Below, piece after piece: positions 1 to 10,444 of a DNA stretch of 64,000 nt. A program made the position numbers and the translations under genes. The DNA lies in assembly GCA_030278955.1 (NCBI GenBank), contig JAOANR010000008.1, forward strand, positions 46,050,055 to 46,114,054, read 5' to 3'. Every line of letters starts with the position of its first letter. Position 1 is the first letter of the stretch. Under the pieces are notes generated by a model. The model made no database searches. It was not told the origin of the DNA and saw nothing but the letters and a program-made list of their open reading frames with translations. The DNA is from Hygrophila difformis. Taxonomy: Eukaryota > Streptophyta > Magnoliopsida > Lamiales > Acanthaceae.

Positions 1-1780
1 TTACACGACACCCAAAACGCATGAAAATTGGTATCAGACTTGTGGAATCAAGATACAGGTGTTGCGCAAAGAAAAGAGATTCAACAGGTTAATGCCTATA
101 ATATTTCGTAGCAAACATTGGTGATAATGATGCCAAACTAACCCATCTAAAAAATGCAGAATAAAAGAAAGTTTGGTAGGGCTTTGTTGTATTTTAGACA
201 AGGATTTGATGATGCATCTACTGAGGAAATTATAAACCTCAAAGAAGCAATATAGGAAATGAAATCATAAATATAATTTCATTATAAATTGATGGCAAAA
301 CTAAATTGTCCCTCGAAAATATCAAAATCCTTATCCCGATAAACTTTAACGATGATCATCTGGCATGGTGGATAAAAACAAGATCGAACCTACTCTGCAG
401 GTAAAAGAACAATATAAATATGAGTATGTTCGATACAAACCCATGTTAATGAATATGCAGGATAAGAAAGATATGCAACAAATTATCAAGGAGCATATCG
501 ATATTAAACTTATCGAGCATGGTGTCCCAGCTTATATCAGCCTTGGATTCTTGGTAAGAAATCATGGTGAAATAAAAAGAGGTAAACCCAGGTTGGTAAT
601 AAAGTAACAAGGTATTAATAAAATATTACATTTTGATGGTTATTACATTCCGAGTAGAGAACACTTAATTTATTGCATCAAATGTACTAAAGTGTTTTCT
701 AAATTTGATTGCAAATATGGTTTCTATCAGATTAAGATGGAAAACGAGTTGAAGAAATTCACAGCATTCTCCACCCCATAAGAACAGTGTATTTGGATTG
801 TTATGCTAATGGGGCTTTCTAAATTCTAATGCGCCTCAGATATTCCAAAGAAAAATGGTTAATAAGATTATCTAGAGTTTATGTTTGTCTACATTGATGA
901 TATTCTGATTGGATCTCGAAATATTAAATAGCATATTAAAGATCTTGAGATATTTTCAGATGCATGCAATAAGAAAGGTCTTGTTCTCTTCGAGAAAAAT
1001 GCCGCCTTCGCTGCTAACAAGATTGAATTCATAGGAGTTCAAATCGATGAAGCAGGGGTACTTACAGGAACACATTGTGGAGAAAATCCGCAATTTTCCG
1101 GATATGTTAAAAGACAAGAAATAACTTCATAGTTTCTTAGGAGTTGTAAATTTTGCAAGAATTTTTATTAAAGATCTTGCAAAATATAGAAGGATTTTAG
1201 GACCACTCCTGAAAAGACTGAAAGCTCTAGATGGAAATGAGATGAAATCCATACCAAGAGAATTCGCGAACTAAAGCAAGTCTGTCATAGCTTGCCAAAA
1301 CTCACGATACCTCAAGATGAGGATGAGCTGGTAGTCTATATAGATGTCAATGATTTTCAATGGACATGAGTGCTAACGAGAAAAACAACTACGGGGAAAA
1401 GAAATTTAAAAACAACTACAAGAGGGTTGTTCACTGAACAACAAGCCAAAATTTCATACATTAAGGAAAAGAATTCTTTGCAGTATGGAAAATATTTAAA
1501 AAAAATGACCTTTATTCTTACTTGCAAAGAAATTTATATTAAAAGTTGATAATACTAATGTTAGAGTTTCTCTACAAAATAAACTTGAATAAAAAATTGG
1601 AAAAACTCGTATTATCATATGGCAAGCTGAATGTCACTGTTGGTAACCAGTTTTGAGCAAATATTTTCAAACCGATGTCTGAACTAGTAAGTCCGTTTCC
1701 TTGCCGCGATCTTATCCGGCAAACTATTTGAGGAAAGTATAGCTGGCAGATTTGCATGAGAATATCCTCCAACGGCTAAT
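1..1780 (+). mobile_element. Endogenous pararetrovirus relic (Caulimoviridae-type)
   Basis: Decayed virus-derived DNA. Six-frame reading gives broken pieces that resemble the protease-RT-RNase H part of plant pararetroviruses more than Ty3/gypsy pol: the block following the RT palm has the caulimovirus-like spacing of residues between the palm and the RNase H. The first 360 bases have no readable frame and may belong to the protease or coat region (inference). No LTR is seen at its edge, as expected for a pararetrovirus. It extends beyond the window on the left, and its right edge towards the Sirevirus LTR is not resolved. Genus cannot be assigned by eye. Confidence 0.6.
365..1540 (+). pseudogene. 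Pararetrovirus RT-RNase H remnant, multiply broken
   Basis: The only unbroken stretch is 365-607, which covers the segment leading into the RT fingers. Downstream the frame changes several times and has many stops (for example around 605-620, 780 and 1130). A YIDD-type catalytic motif can still be read near 889-905, and an RNase H-like stretch follows around 1320-1500. The order (protease-proximal segment, RT palm, connection, RNase H) is that of Caulimoviridae and also of Ty3/gypsy; the connection after the palm is what favours a pararetrovirus. It cannot encode an active enzyme as it stands. Alternative: a very diverged Ty3/gypsy pol. Confidence 0.65.
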
Positions 1781-2049
1781 TGCACCATGCCCGGTTTAGG
1801 TTCAAGAAAGAAGGAAGCAAACTATTTTATTCCGGGCAACTCCATTCTAAAGAAGGTTGTATTATGGAAAGATTTCATTACCTTAGAATGGAGATATTGC
1901 TCACTTCAAAAAGGCGGCCAAGGACTGACGATGTACGACTTCCGAATCATTTTTCCTTGGCACCATCAATCAAATTGAAGCGTGTAATAGCATTTCTTCG
2001 TCGTGCTCGAGTTTGCATTTTTACCGAAGGATTCATTCGATCAACACAA
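1781..2049. other. Unassigned sequence between pararetrovirus relic and Sirevirus LTR
   Basis: An open frame of 94 codons runs through 1780-2064 on the plus strand, but it has no recognisable domain and shares the stretch with other chance frames. It may be the tail of the pararetrovirus relic or the start of the Sirevirus 5' LTR. I see no clear terminal repeat or TSD that fixes the border. Confidence 0.3.
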
Positions 2050-2550
2050 CCTTGGGTGATTTGATCGAGATAGTGCAAAAGTGATTTTGATTGAGTGTGA
2101 CGAGACCAATCAAAAGTTCCAAGGAGTCGTCAACACACGAGCTTAATTGAAACAATTCTAAGAGGAGGATTTGCAAAAAGGTTTCGTCCAAGGGTGACTT
2201 GAAGGAGGAGCCTTCAAGGAACTGGAGCAAGGTCGGGGAGACCTCACCAAAACTAGCGAGAGTTTGGTTCGACGATTCAACCGCTTGGAGATTGGAGTTT
2301 GGCAAATTAATTCACTATTGTTTGGATCTTGGATCAAGTTAAACACATAGTGAAACCTCCTGGATTGGTATCCCCCAGATGTAGGCTTAGGCCGAACTGG
2401 GTCAACAATTCTTTGAGTTTGTTTGTCTTTATTTCAGTTTATTTATCTTCCGTTGGTTATTAATTTTAAACTAAATAACGTGTCCACGAAAATTGTTTGA
2501 ACTAGTTCACTGGACAAGTTCACAGGTTATCTCTCTAAACGGACCTAACA
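2050..2550 (+). repeat. Sirevirus 5' LTR, 3' part (start not resolved)
   Basis: The segment before the PBS ends in CCTAACA, consistent with a TGTT...AACA copia LTR. Around 2360-2410 it has a CCCCCAGATGTAGGC block followed by GAACTGGGTCAACA, which resembles a conserved stretch of Sirevirus LTRs (family knowledge). The 5' start cannot be fixed because the partner LTR lies outside the window. No coding content is visible. Confidence 0.55.
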
Positions 2551-2552
2551 AT

Positions 2553-2566
2553 TGTTATCTGAGCCA
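2553..2566 (+). other. Sirevirus primer binding site, degenerate
   Basis: TGTTATCTGAGCCA lies directly downstream of the LTR end and matches the initiator-Met tRNA binding consensus TGGTATCAGAGCCA with two mismatches. It sits about 45 bases upstream of the gag ATG. Confidence 0.65.
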
Positions 2567-2596
2567 CACGCTCTTGTGCGAGATCCAGTACCAGAG

Positions 2597-4465
2597 ATGA
2601 CGGACAATCAAGGTGGTTCAGTAGCCAGACCTCCACTGCTCGATAGATCCAACTATGCTTACTGGAAAGATCAAATGGAGGCCTTTCTCATGTCTCTCGA
2701 TGAAGGTGCATGGGATGCTATTGAAAATTAATATATACCTGCAATGGTCGAAAAAGATGGTGTGAAATCCCTGAAGCCTAGGAGTGAATGGACAACTGCC
2801 GAAAGACTTGCTGCTACAAGAAACTTTAAAGCACTGAATTCCATTCACAATGCCATCACTTGTGATCAATATCGACTCATTGCCGGATGTAAGATTGCCT
2901 ATGATGTTTGGACTACTTTAGCCAATACCAACGAGGGTATGGCTCCGGTAAAAAAATCTCGACTTATTACTATTGAATCTCAATTTCATAAAATCACTAT
3001 GGATGACAATGAATCTGTTGGTCAATATATTGGCTGAATACGCGATCTAACCAATCAAGCTCTTCGGCTTGGTAAAGTTTCTTCTCAACAGGCCATTGTA
3101 GGGAAAATAATTGGGACGCTTCCTGAAAGGTTCAATGCAAATATAGCTGCACTTGAACTATACAAAAACTTTGATGAATTACAGGTTGATAAATTGATAG
3201 GGATCCTACAATCATGGGAAAGGACCATTGCCCTGGAATCAAGAACAAAACTGTCGCGTTCAAATCAGAGTCAAAAGGAAACATTAGCAAATCTCCTGAA
3301 GACACTGAGGAGTTCAGTGATGTGGATGAACTTGCTATGCTCTCTAAAAGGCTTAATCAAATTCTGAAAAATCGAAGGGCCAGATTCAATTCATCCAAGA
3401 ACAAAGAGTCGGGAACATCAAGCAACAAGTATTCTAAGAAATACAAGTCATCAGACAAAAGTAAATCAAAACAGTTTAAATCTGAGGATGACAAGGAGAT
3501 CATTTGCTTCGAGTGTGATGGGCGAGGTCATATGAAAGCAGATTGTGCAAACATCAAAACAAAGGAGACGAAGAAGTCCTCTCAAGCCACATTCAGTGAA
3601 TCAGAAGGTGATAAGGAGTCCAGTGACAATGATTCTAATCATGAAATTGCACTTGTTGGAACATGGGATTCATACGCAGACGATAAACATATTGAAGGTA
3701 CAACCTCTATCTCTGTCAATACAGTTTCTTCTAACATGGTGCACTCTTTGTTCAACAGGGAACAAGAGGAGAACATTAAAAAGGTCAATGATCTATAAGA
3801 AGAAACTTTTCAAAAGTTGGAAAGTTCCATGGCCGAGGTGGTAGAACTTCAAGTTGAAAATGAAAGGCTGAAGAAACACATCAGTGTTCTCGAAGCTAAA
3901 AATCAATAGGTCGAAGGTCGAGCAAAGGAGTTTACTGAACATGTTGCTGAACTACAAATAGAGAAAGCCGAACTTAAGAAGGATAATGATGACTTGAGGA
4001 ACTAAAGAATGACTACGGATTATGGTATTGCAAGATGCAAGGTCAAAGAGATGCACTTCAAACCGAGTTAACTGAACTTCAAGAAAAACTTACCAAAGCC
4101 GAAGGAACCCTCATGGCTCTAAACAAAGGGAAAGCCAAATTAGATGATATCATCGCCATGGGGAGACCTAGTGGAACAAACAAGGCATTGGATATCAAGG
4201 ATCTACCTCAAAGGGAGAAAGCAGTAAGAAGTTTGTGTCTGGAGGAATGTTGAATGACAACAAGGAAGCTAAGAAGCCCTTCCATCAATCAAGAAGAAAC
4301 AAATGGACAAGAAGGCCACCTCCTCCCATTCCTTTTAGGTGTGACTACTGCGAACTCGAAGGTCACAAGACAAAGAATTGTGGAATTATTGTCAAGGATC
4401 TACAAGGGAGACCTATTGTCTGGCCAAACGATAAAATCATGATGAAGCTAATCTATCTTCGATGA
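2597..4465 (+). pseudogene. Sirevirus gag, broken
   Basis: The ATG at 2597 follows the PBS. The N-terminal half (to about 3210) is the copia gag fold of the UBN2/DUF4219 type, starting with a LLDRSNYAYWKDQM segment. In-frame stops lie at 2729 and 3035 and a frameshift lies near 3210-3250. A first CCHC knuckle (CFECDGRGHMKADC) is at about 3505-3546. The stretch 3800-4250 reads as a Glu/Lys/Leu-rich coiled coil with more stops. A second knuckle (CDYCELEGHKTKNC) is at about 4340-4381. Two knuckles flanking a long coiled coil is the Sirevirus gag layout. Gag would form the virus-like particle in the cytoplasm; this copy cannot. Confidence 0.8.
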
Positions 4466-4663
4466 GAATGGGTAGCCAAAGGCGAAAATCAATGCCATGC
4501 TGCTTTTGTATCAGATAATGATAAAGACATCATATGGTACTTCGACAATGGGTGATCCAGACACATGACCGGAAACAAAAAGCTGTTCAGACACTATAAA
4601 GAAATCGATGGTGGATTTGTAGTGTTTGGAGACAGGAAAAATGGTGCCTTAACAGGTCAAGGG
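4466..4663 (+). pseudogene. Sirevirus protease fragment, cut by element B
   Basis: The frame reads a WYFDNG-stop-SRHMTGNKK segment at about 4530-4590, where copia proteases have a WYLDSGCSRHMTG-type active site. The catalytic D-S/T-G is changed to D-N-G and a stop follows, so the enzyme is dead. The frame ends at the TSD (4659-4663, AAGGG) and resumes at 58756 in the same phase, which proves that the two halves were one gene before element B inserted. Confidence 0.8.
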
Positions 4664-5222
4664 TGTAATACCCGAGAATTTTGCAACACAAAATAAATAA
4701 ATAAATAAATAAATAAATATAATAAATAAATAAACATGATAAATAGATAAAGAATCATAAGAGATGAGAAATGGAATTTAAATTAAAAAGGAATCAAAAT
4801 TCCGAGAACCCGGGAAGGTGAAGACAATTTAATCAAATAAATGGTTACACGGAAACCCAACACCGATGGACTCAATAACTTGAGTCCAAATGTAAATTTA
4901 GACCCGAATAAAATGACGATAGGAAATAGGAGCCCGAAAATATCCCGGAAATCCGAATCCGAGAACATACAGGGATAGAAGTCCGAAAGAGAGGAGGAAA
5001 TGCCCGACGGATCGCACGACCCGCTCGGACCGAAGTCCAGGCGTGGGCCGCACGGTGGCTGCGCGGTGATTGGCTATTGGGCGCACCGAGACCGCGCCAC
5101 TCGACAGATTCACCGTTGCGAGATTCACTCGCCCGAATCCGGATTTTTCGACTTCGGTTGCACACCTTGCGACTCAAGACATCCTAGGGCTACCTTTGGA
5201 CGTCCTTTAGGTCCTTTACATC

Positions 5223-5230
5223 TATAAATA
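5223..5230 (+). promoter_or_regulatory. TATA box of element B 5' LTR
   Basis: TATAAATA lies about 560 bases into the LTR, about 150 bases after the GC-rich block. The same octamer is at 56603-56610 in the 3' LTR and at the equivalent place in element C (17016, 53525). It is a likely Pol II promoter; the start site would lie some 30 bases downstream (inference). Confidence 0.65.
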
Positions 5231-5547
5231 ACCATCCTAATCAGCCCCAAACACTTTTAAAAACCCTACGAAAATCTCTATACGTATGAAACCCTAATCC
5301 CGGAGTCGTCGGAGGCACGAAGGCAAGAGAGGAGACTGAGTTGGACGAAAATCCAAGACTCTCGTCGTCGTGGTAAGATCTTGTCCATTGTTTTCCATTC
5401 AAGATTCGAAAATGAATCCTAATTAAACCTCTTTTCGATTCTAAACCCCAATCCGGACGCGTTGAGGAAAAACGAAGGATCTCGGAGGGAGAACGAAGGA
5501 CTGGAAGCCACGCCTCCGAATCGACGAGCCGGAACAACCATAAATCT

Positions 5548-6996
5548 GTAAGTTAATGCTTACATGGTTTGGGAAGATTTAAAATACTTTTGATCTAAAG
5601 ATTTAACCAAGGATTTAAAAATCTGTCAACATGAAATCTTTAACGGTGTAACATTTTTGCACGAATTTTTAGAACCCTTAAAACTGTCCAAACGAGAAAA
5701 CTTAAAACATGAAAAACGTTCCTAAGACATTAATCTAGCTACTGTAAAAATTTCATAATTTTTCATTGTGTTTTGATATCCGAAAATAACCGTGAACAGA
5801 CCTGCCATCGACTTAGATCTTGAAACGGTGATAGATTCTTTATCCGAACTTGAGGTTAATTTTTACCTTAGATCTAGACCGATTTAGGGTTAGTGTTAAA
5901 CATAAGAATTGTAGATCTATACGTTAAGTACACCTCCGTAAATCTTTTGGAATTTTTCGTTGAGGTTTGATATCGGAATTTGACTCCAAACCGAACTGTT
6001 CAAAATTTAGATCTTGAAATCTTGACAGATTCTTGGCCCGAACTTGTTGGCGTTTTTGACAATAGATATAGGGTGAATTAGATCTTTTGTTGAACATGAA
6101 ACATGTAGATATATGTATTCAGAATTCTCCTGTAAAATTTCATTAATTTTGGAGTTGGTTTGCTATGGTAGATCTCGAAATTTAGGAACTGCTGTCATAA
6201 AGATTCGGACAGATTTGTAACCTGTTAGAAATCGACATTTTTCACTTACTTCCGTATCTCAGATCGAAAAACTTAAAACATGAAACTTGTTCATCTCTGT
6301 GTTTGCAAGTCACGGGTCAAATTTCAGACTTTTTGGACTTAAACTCGATTTTTAATTAATTTTGAAGTGAACTGTGGTTGACCGAGTCAAATCTTGAAAA
6401 TCTTGTTGAAAAGGATTTTAAATGATATCGGAGCGGATAGCGTCCTGAAATAGTATATTTTGAGAAACTTACTAAATTTGGAAAATGGGTCTTTCTAAAC
6501 AAAAAGAAGATTAAAGCATTGGGGTTTATGACTAATCTGGATACTGTCAATTTTGTCTACGGCTTGGGACATAAGAGCCCTAGCGACATATTGTGATTGT
6601 ATGGTCAGCGGACGTAATGAACCTATTAAAAGATTGACCATGATACTCGTGGACATAAGAGCCCGAGCGTAAGGCTGGCGGACATAAGAGCCCTAGCGAT
6701 GGTGATCTGTAAAAGAAACGAAACGAGACATCTATAAGAGATTCAAATTAAATCCTTGATAAATTGTGCTTTTAAATTTATGTCGATTTATTTAATTACT
6801 CTGCAAGCTATATTGTTAATCTTATGGAACCCCCGTCTTTTAAATTATACAATTAAATTATTATTAAATGAATAGATTAAATTAGGCACATGTTTTCATT
6901 GAATTTAAGTAAAGGCTTTGAAACCTCATAATCATGTACGTGTTAACTTACTCAGCAAGTTTTTGCAGACCAAACCACATTTCTTTTTTTTTTCAG
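5548..6996 (+). other. Candidate LTR leader intron, element B
   Basis: The donor GTAAGT at 5548 follows a short putative first exon; the acceptor is a T-rich tract ending CAG at 6996. The same pair is found in the 3' LTR (56928 to 58404) and at equivalent places in A, C, D and E. The putative intron contains the hairpin array and, just before the acceptor, a small hairpin after TTAACTTACT. Splicing is inferred from sequence only. Confidence 0.4.
6563..6697 (+). repeat. Hairpin array, loop ACATAAGAG (B 5' LTR)
   Basis: Three units with the constant core GGACATAAGAGCCC at 6563-6584, 6646-6667 and 6674-6697. The second pairs CTCG(T)GG with CCCGAG and the third pairs GCTGG(C)GG with CCCTAGC around the same loop; the bracketed base is a bulge. 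The first unit looks like a fusion left by loss of one unit, because the 3' LTR has four (57942-58103). Confidence 0.6.
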
Positions 6997-8168
6997 AGTT
7001 GAGAATTATGCATCGTCATATGCATACATGGGAATTTTGGGAAGATATATTATTTTGAATTTTTGTATTAGACTAGAAATTGCATGAACGGGCCTGTTGA
7101 ACCCGTGTTTGGCCATGTTGGCCCTATATTTAAATTCCGCTGCATTATACATATGTAAATATTACTTTCCGCTGCAACTTATGTAATACTATTTTTGAAT
7201 TATATATGAATGGGCTGTTTGAATGTTTTAAATTCTGAAAAACCATATGTAATACCCGAGAAATCGACGTCGAGAATTTAAATCCAAAAATTAAAAAAAT
7301 TGGATTTAACTATCGCAACCGAAATAATTCCGAGAGAGCGGAATTAAATATTTTCGGACGATAGCAACTCGAAGAGAGTTATCGGATTATCCAACGATCT
7401 CGGATAATTCTATATTATGATTTTTAGAATTTAAAATCATAATATTCAAAAAAAAAAAAAAGAGACCGCGCAGCAGGTGGCCGCGCGATGGTGGCGCGCG
7501 GCGCGCGAAGCCCGCGCCGGCGGCCAGAGGTGGCGTTCCAAAACGCCATACGCGTTTTTGCTTCAATTTTCGAGATGATTCAAGTCCAATCAATCCAACT
7601 TCGGTTATCAGATACTTAGGGATGTATTTGGACTCCTTTGGATGGTTTTTGGATGTATTAAACTACCCACTAAGTTGGATTAATGTGGAAACATGAACAA
7701 AAGAAGATTCATTGAACCAAGGGTGAACATAGAGGGTGAATGTGGTTTGGTAGGCTCCAATTTCGAGCCTTGACTGCCATAAACCCTTCCACAACTTCCT
7801 AGGATCATCAAGGCTTCCATAGGAATTCTAAACACTCCCTTTCCAACCCCTTTTCAGCCCCAAAAACACTCCACCAACCTTCATTTCGAAAATCAGATTT
7901 ACATGAGAGTGTTGGTGAGAATTGTGAGTAGTTCTTCGGAGTTTGGCGAGTTGGACGAGTTCATCACCAACCAAACTTTTCATCCACAAGGTAAGGATCC
8001 CTTTCAGACCATATTTCACTTTAGAATCGAGATTTAAGACTAGAAACTAAGGATCTTTCCTCAACTTGTCCAAATCAAGGTTTCGGAAAAGTAGCAGGCT
8101 GTATTGCGGGTTGGAGGCCACCCTTGAGACTTGGATTTGAAGGATCTTCGACTCTAATCTAATCCTAA

Positions 8169-9639
8169 GTAAGTTAGTGTTGTGCCTTTCAAATTTTATA
8201 GCTTTTGGTTGAGTATTCATCGAGTTACAACTCGAAATCCAATCTTTGCCAAATCTGTGATTTAGGGTTTCCTCCGTATAGTTTATTTTGTTCATCTTTG
8301 TTCGTCTGGATCCGTTCATTTTTGGCAAAACTTTTCTAAATGAAAATTGTTTCTAACACTTTATATATGGTCTCTACAAATTTTCAAAATTTTTGGACAT
8401 GATTTAGACGTCGAAAAAGCATCTGGTATTTTCTGATTTTGTGTTGGCAGAATTCGTTTCATAGAAGCAGTCAGTGTTGTTGTTCGTATTACTCCTGTCT
8501 ACGGTCGTTTTTAATGGTCGACTTCTTCATGACAATTGTTCATCTATGTGTCTAGTTTACCCCTGTGAAATTTCAGAAATTTTGGATCACCCTTCGAATT
8601 GTTATGGAGTTTTAAGTAAACTGTGGTCGGATGAACAGTGATCTCTGCACCCTTTGAAAATGAGTTCCTGAAATGATTTTTTTTGGGCAACTTAGAGTCC
8701 GAATTTGCTAAGGCCTATTTCTGAGAAAAACGTTTATTTGGATGTCTCCTAGCACCTGTAAAAGTTTCAGAATTTTCTACAAAGTTTTACTACATTTCCT
8801 AGTGCGAATTCGAAAACTGCTACGGTGTGTTCTTTACCGGTAAACTTGGTTTCGTACGTTTGGATGATTAATGAGTCGATTGCTACTCTTTTGTGAATCT
8901 TATGAATTCTGGAAATGTTGTCATGGGTTGTAATGATTAAAATGTGAATTTTGAAACTTTGTGAGTTTTGATCGAGTTAGATGCCCAATTTTGGAGGGTA
9001 AGTGCACTTGGCGTGAGCTCGTTGGGCCGCCCCCTCTTTTTGGTGGCCAAAACGGCGCCAAGGAAATTATATTACGTGTTTGTATGAGTCTATACTCCTA
9101 GATGTATCCGTATGGGTTATCTAGGGCTCCGGAGTGTGTCTGTATAGGGTCCGCTACTTTCACTTGCCTTGCGGGTTCGATTCCCCAAGGTGTATGTTAT
9201 TCCTGCGGGTTCGATTCCCCAGGATATTGTTGACTCCTATGGGTTCGATTCCCTAGGATGTATATTGAGTTCTTGCGGGTTCGATTCCCCAAGGACGAGG
9301 TGTCCTCGATCATAATGAACAATGGTAAACGAAGGTATTTGAGTTCTGGAAACAATGATATCCTCGATCATATGGAAACAATGGTAAAAGAATGTGTTTG
9401 AGCTCTTTCGGGTTTGATTCCCCAAGAATGGTTGTTCTCAATCAAAAATGAATAATGATATATTATTCGTATGGTAAAGTGTAAGAATCTTCCGGATTAT
9501 TTTTACTCAACCTTCCTTTTTAAATTTCAAGTTCTAACTTTTAGATCTCTCTTCTAAAAACTTTAAAATTTGTTATGCTATATACTAACTTACTCAGTAC
9601 CGTTGTACTGATAGATACGTTGTCTCATTTTTTTTTCAG
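8169..9639 (+). other. Candidate LTR leader intron, element A 5' LTR
   Basis: GTAAGT donor at 8169, and T9-CAG acceptor at 9637-9639. The position in the LTR matches the B, C, D and E counterparts. It encloses both the larger hairpin and the T-arm-like array. In the 3' LTR the donor is kept (12715) but the acceptor region is lost in a deletion near 14180. Confidence 0.38.
9166..9430 (+). repeat. Array of T-arm-like hairpins with B-box core (A 5' LTR)
   Basis: Four exact copies of GGTTCGATTCC at 9174-9184, 9208-9218, 9242-9252 and 9278-9288, spaced 34, 34 and 36 bases, plus a one-mismatch copy (GGTTTGATTCC) at 9411-9421. The core equals the Pol III box B/tRNA T-loop consensus. Each core is flanked by arms that pair: CCTTG/CAAGG, TCCTG/CAGGA, TCCTA/TAGGA, TCTTG/CAAGG, each with one bulged base next to a GGG/CCC clamp. 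No box A or acceptor stem is seen, so these are not tRNA genes. Confidence 0.75.
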
Positions 9640-9969
9640 ATGTTGAAGATTAGCGCATGGCATTTACATTTGGGATGAGAATTTCCGAAGACTTGTCGCA
9701 CTTGTTTTTAAATTATTTTACGAATCCCAAACTCATGTTTGGCCGTGTTTGGCCCTTAGCTTCCGCACTGTTTTAAATTATGTATGTTAGACTTAACTCT
9801 GATTTAAACCTTCGGGCACTTGTTGAATGGTTTTTAAATTATTTTTTTTTAAGTATTGGTACAACTCAGCCTTAGCATCTTCTCAAGTGAGCTCGAAATG
9901 GTTCGCGTCTTGCTTGGGAAGGTGTGGCGGTAATGCCCTGGCCTGGGTGATCAAATCCGGGGTGTTACA

Positions 9970-10444
9970 AAGTGGTATCAGAGCCCGGAAAGTTTTTTTT
10001 AAGCTATTATTTATCGGCCCACTATAGAGGCTCAAAATATTCAATATTACTTTTAAGCACTTCAAATATTATTTCCATGGGAATGAATTTTATTTTAAAA
10101 CCCATGGGAATTATATAACAATTATTCCGACAAGTCTTGAAAAATGCATAAATATTTTTTTGGGGGGAGATGCATTTGCATACATCCATCATTTTTTTAA
10201 AATGCTCCAAAGTATTTATATGCATGTCACGTGTATTTGATAATGTTCTTAGTTGGTATGTCGATTGACCTTGCCTTAGAGCCACTAACTTGAATCTAAT
10301 CTTGCTTTAGCCTTAGAACTTGGTCAAGGGTGCTTAGTTTGCACATATCTATTCTCTTCTCTTACCCTTCCTATTATTAGATCTTCCTGACTGCTAACGT
10401 GCCTTAGATTAGAAACTCATCTTCGCGTGCTTGGATAACAGAAA
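9970..10444 (+). other. Element A leader with PBS
   Basis: TGGTATCAGAGCCCGG at 9973-9988 is a clean initiator-Met tRNA PBS, three bases after the LTR. Downstream are GGCCCACTATAGAGGCTC (10016-10033), a CCATGGG/CCCATGG inverted repeat (10075-10081 and 10101-10107) and a run of six G (10162-10167). The same order is seen in element B, and partly in C, which suggests RNA packaging or dimerisation signals (inference). No ORF0 is present, unlike C, D and E. Confidence 0.75.

Larger units (their letters stand above)
4664..7247 (+). repeat. Element B 5' LTR, first part
   Basis: Starts TGTAATACCCGAG and pairs with 56047-58750. In order: an AAATA-rich microsatellite (4695-4735), a GC-rich block (about 5030-5100), a TATA box (5223-5230), two GTAAG donor-like sites (5374 and 5548), a long AT-rich stretch with no coding potential, a hairpin array (6563-6697), a TTAACTTACTCAG block and a polypyrimidine-CAG (6996). 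Broken at the TSD CCATA (7243-7247) by element A; the last 98 bases resume at 14385. Confidence 0.88.
7248..9969 (+). repeat. Element A 5' LTR
   Basis: TGTAATACCC...GGGGTGTTACA. Contents in order: a poly-A run and GC-rich block (7450-7540), donor-like GTAAG at 7990 and GTAAGT at 8169, a long non-coding stretch, a larger hairpin (9090-9147), the T-arm-like array (9166-9430), TAACTTACTCAG with a small hairpin (9595-9610), and a poly-T CAG acceptor-like site at 9639. No obvious TATA box. Differs from the 3' copy at roughly one site per hundred bases by eye, besides a deletion of about 150 bases in the latter. Confidence 0.9.

Noticed and set aside
1780..2064. 94-codon plus-strand frame
   Set aside because: No domain, overlaps competing frames, lies between two decayed elements; kept only as unassigned sequence.
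9174..9288. tRNA genes suggested by repeated GGTTCGATTCC
   Set aside because: No box A, anticodon arm or acceptor stem around any copy; the regular 34-base spacing and paired arms fit a hairpin array instead.
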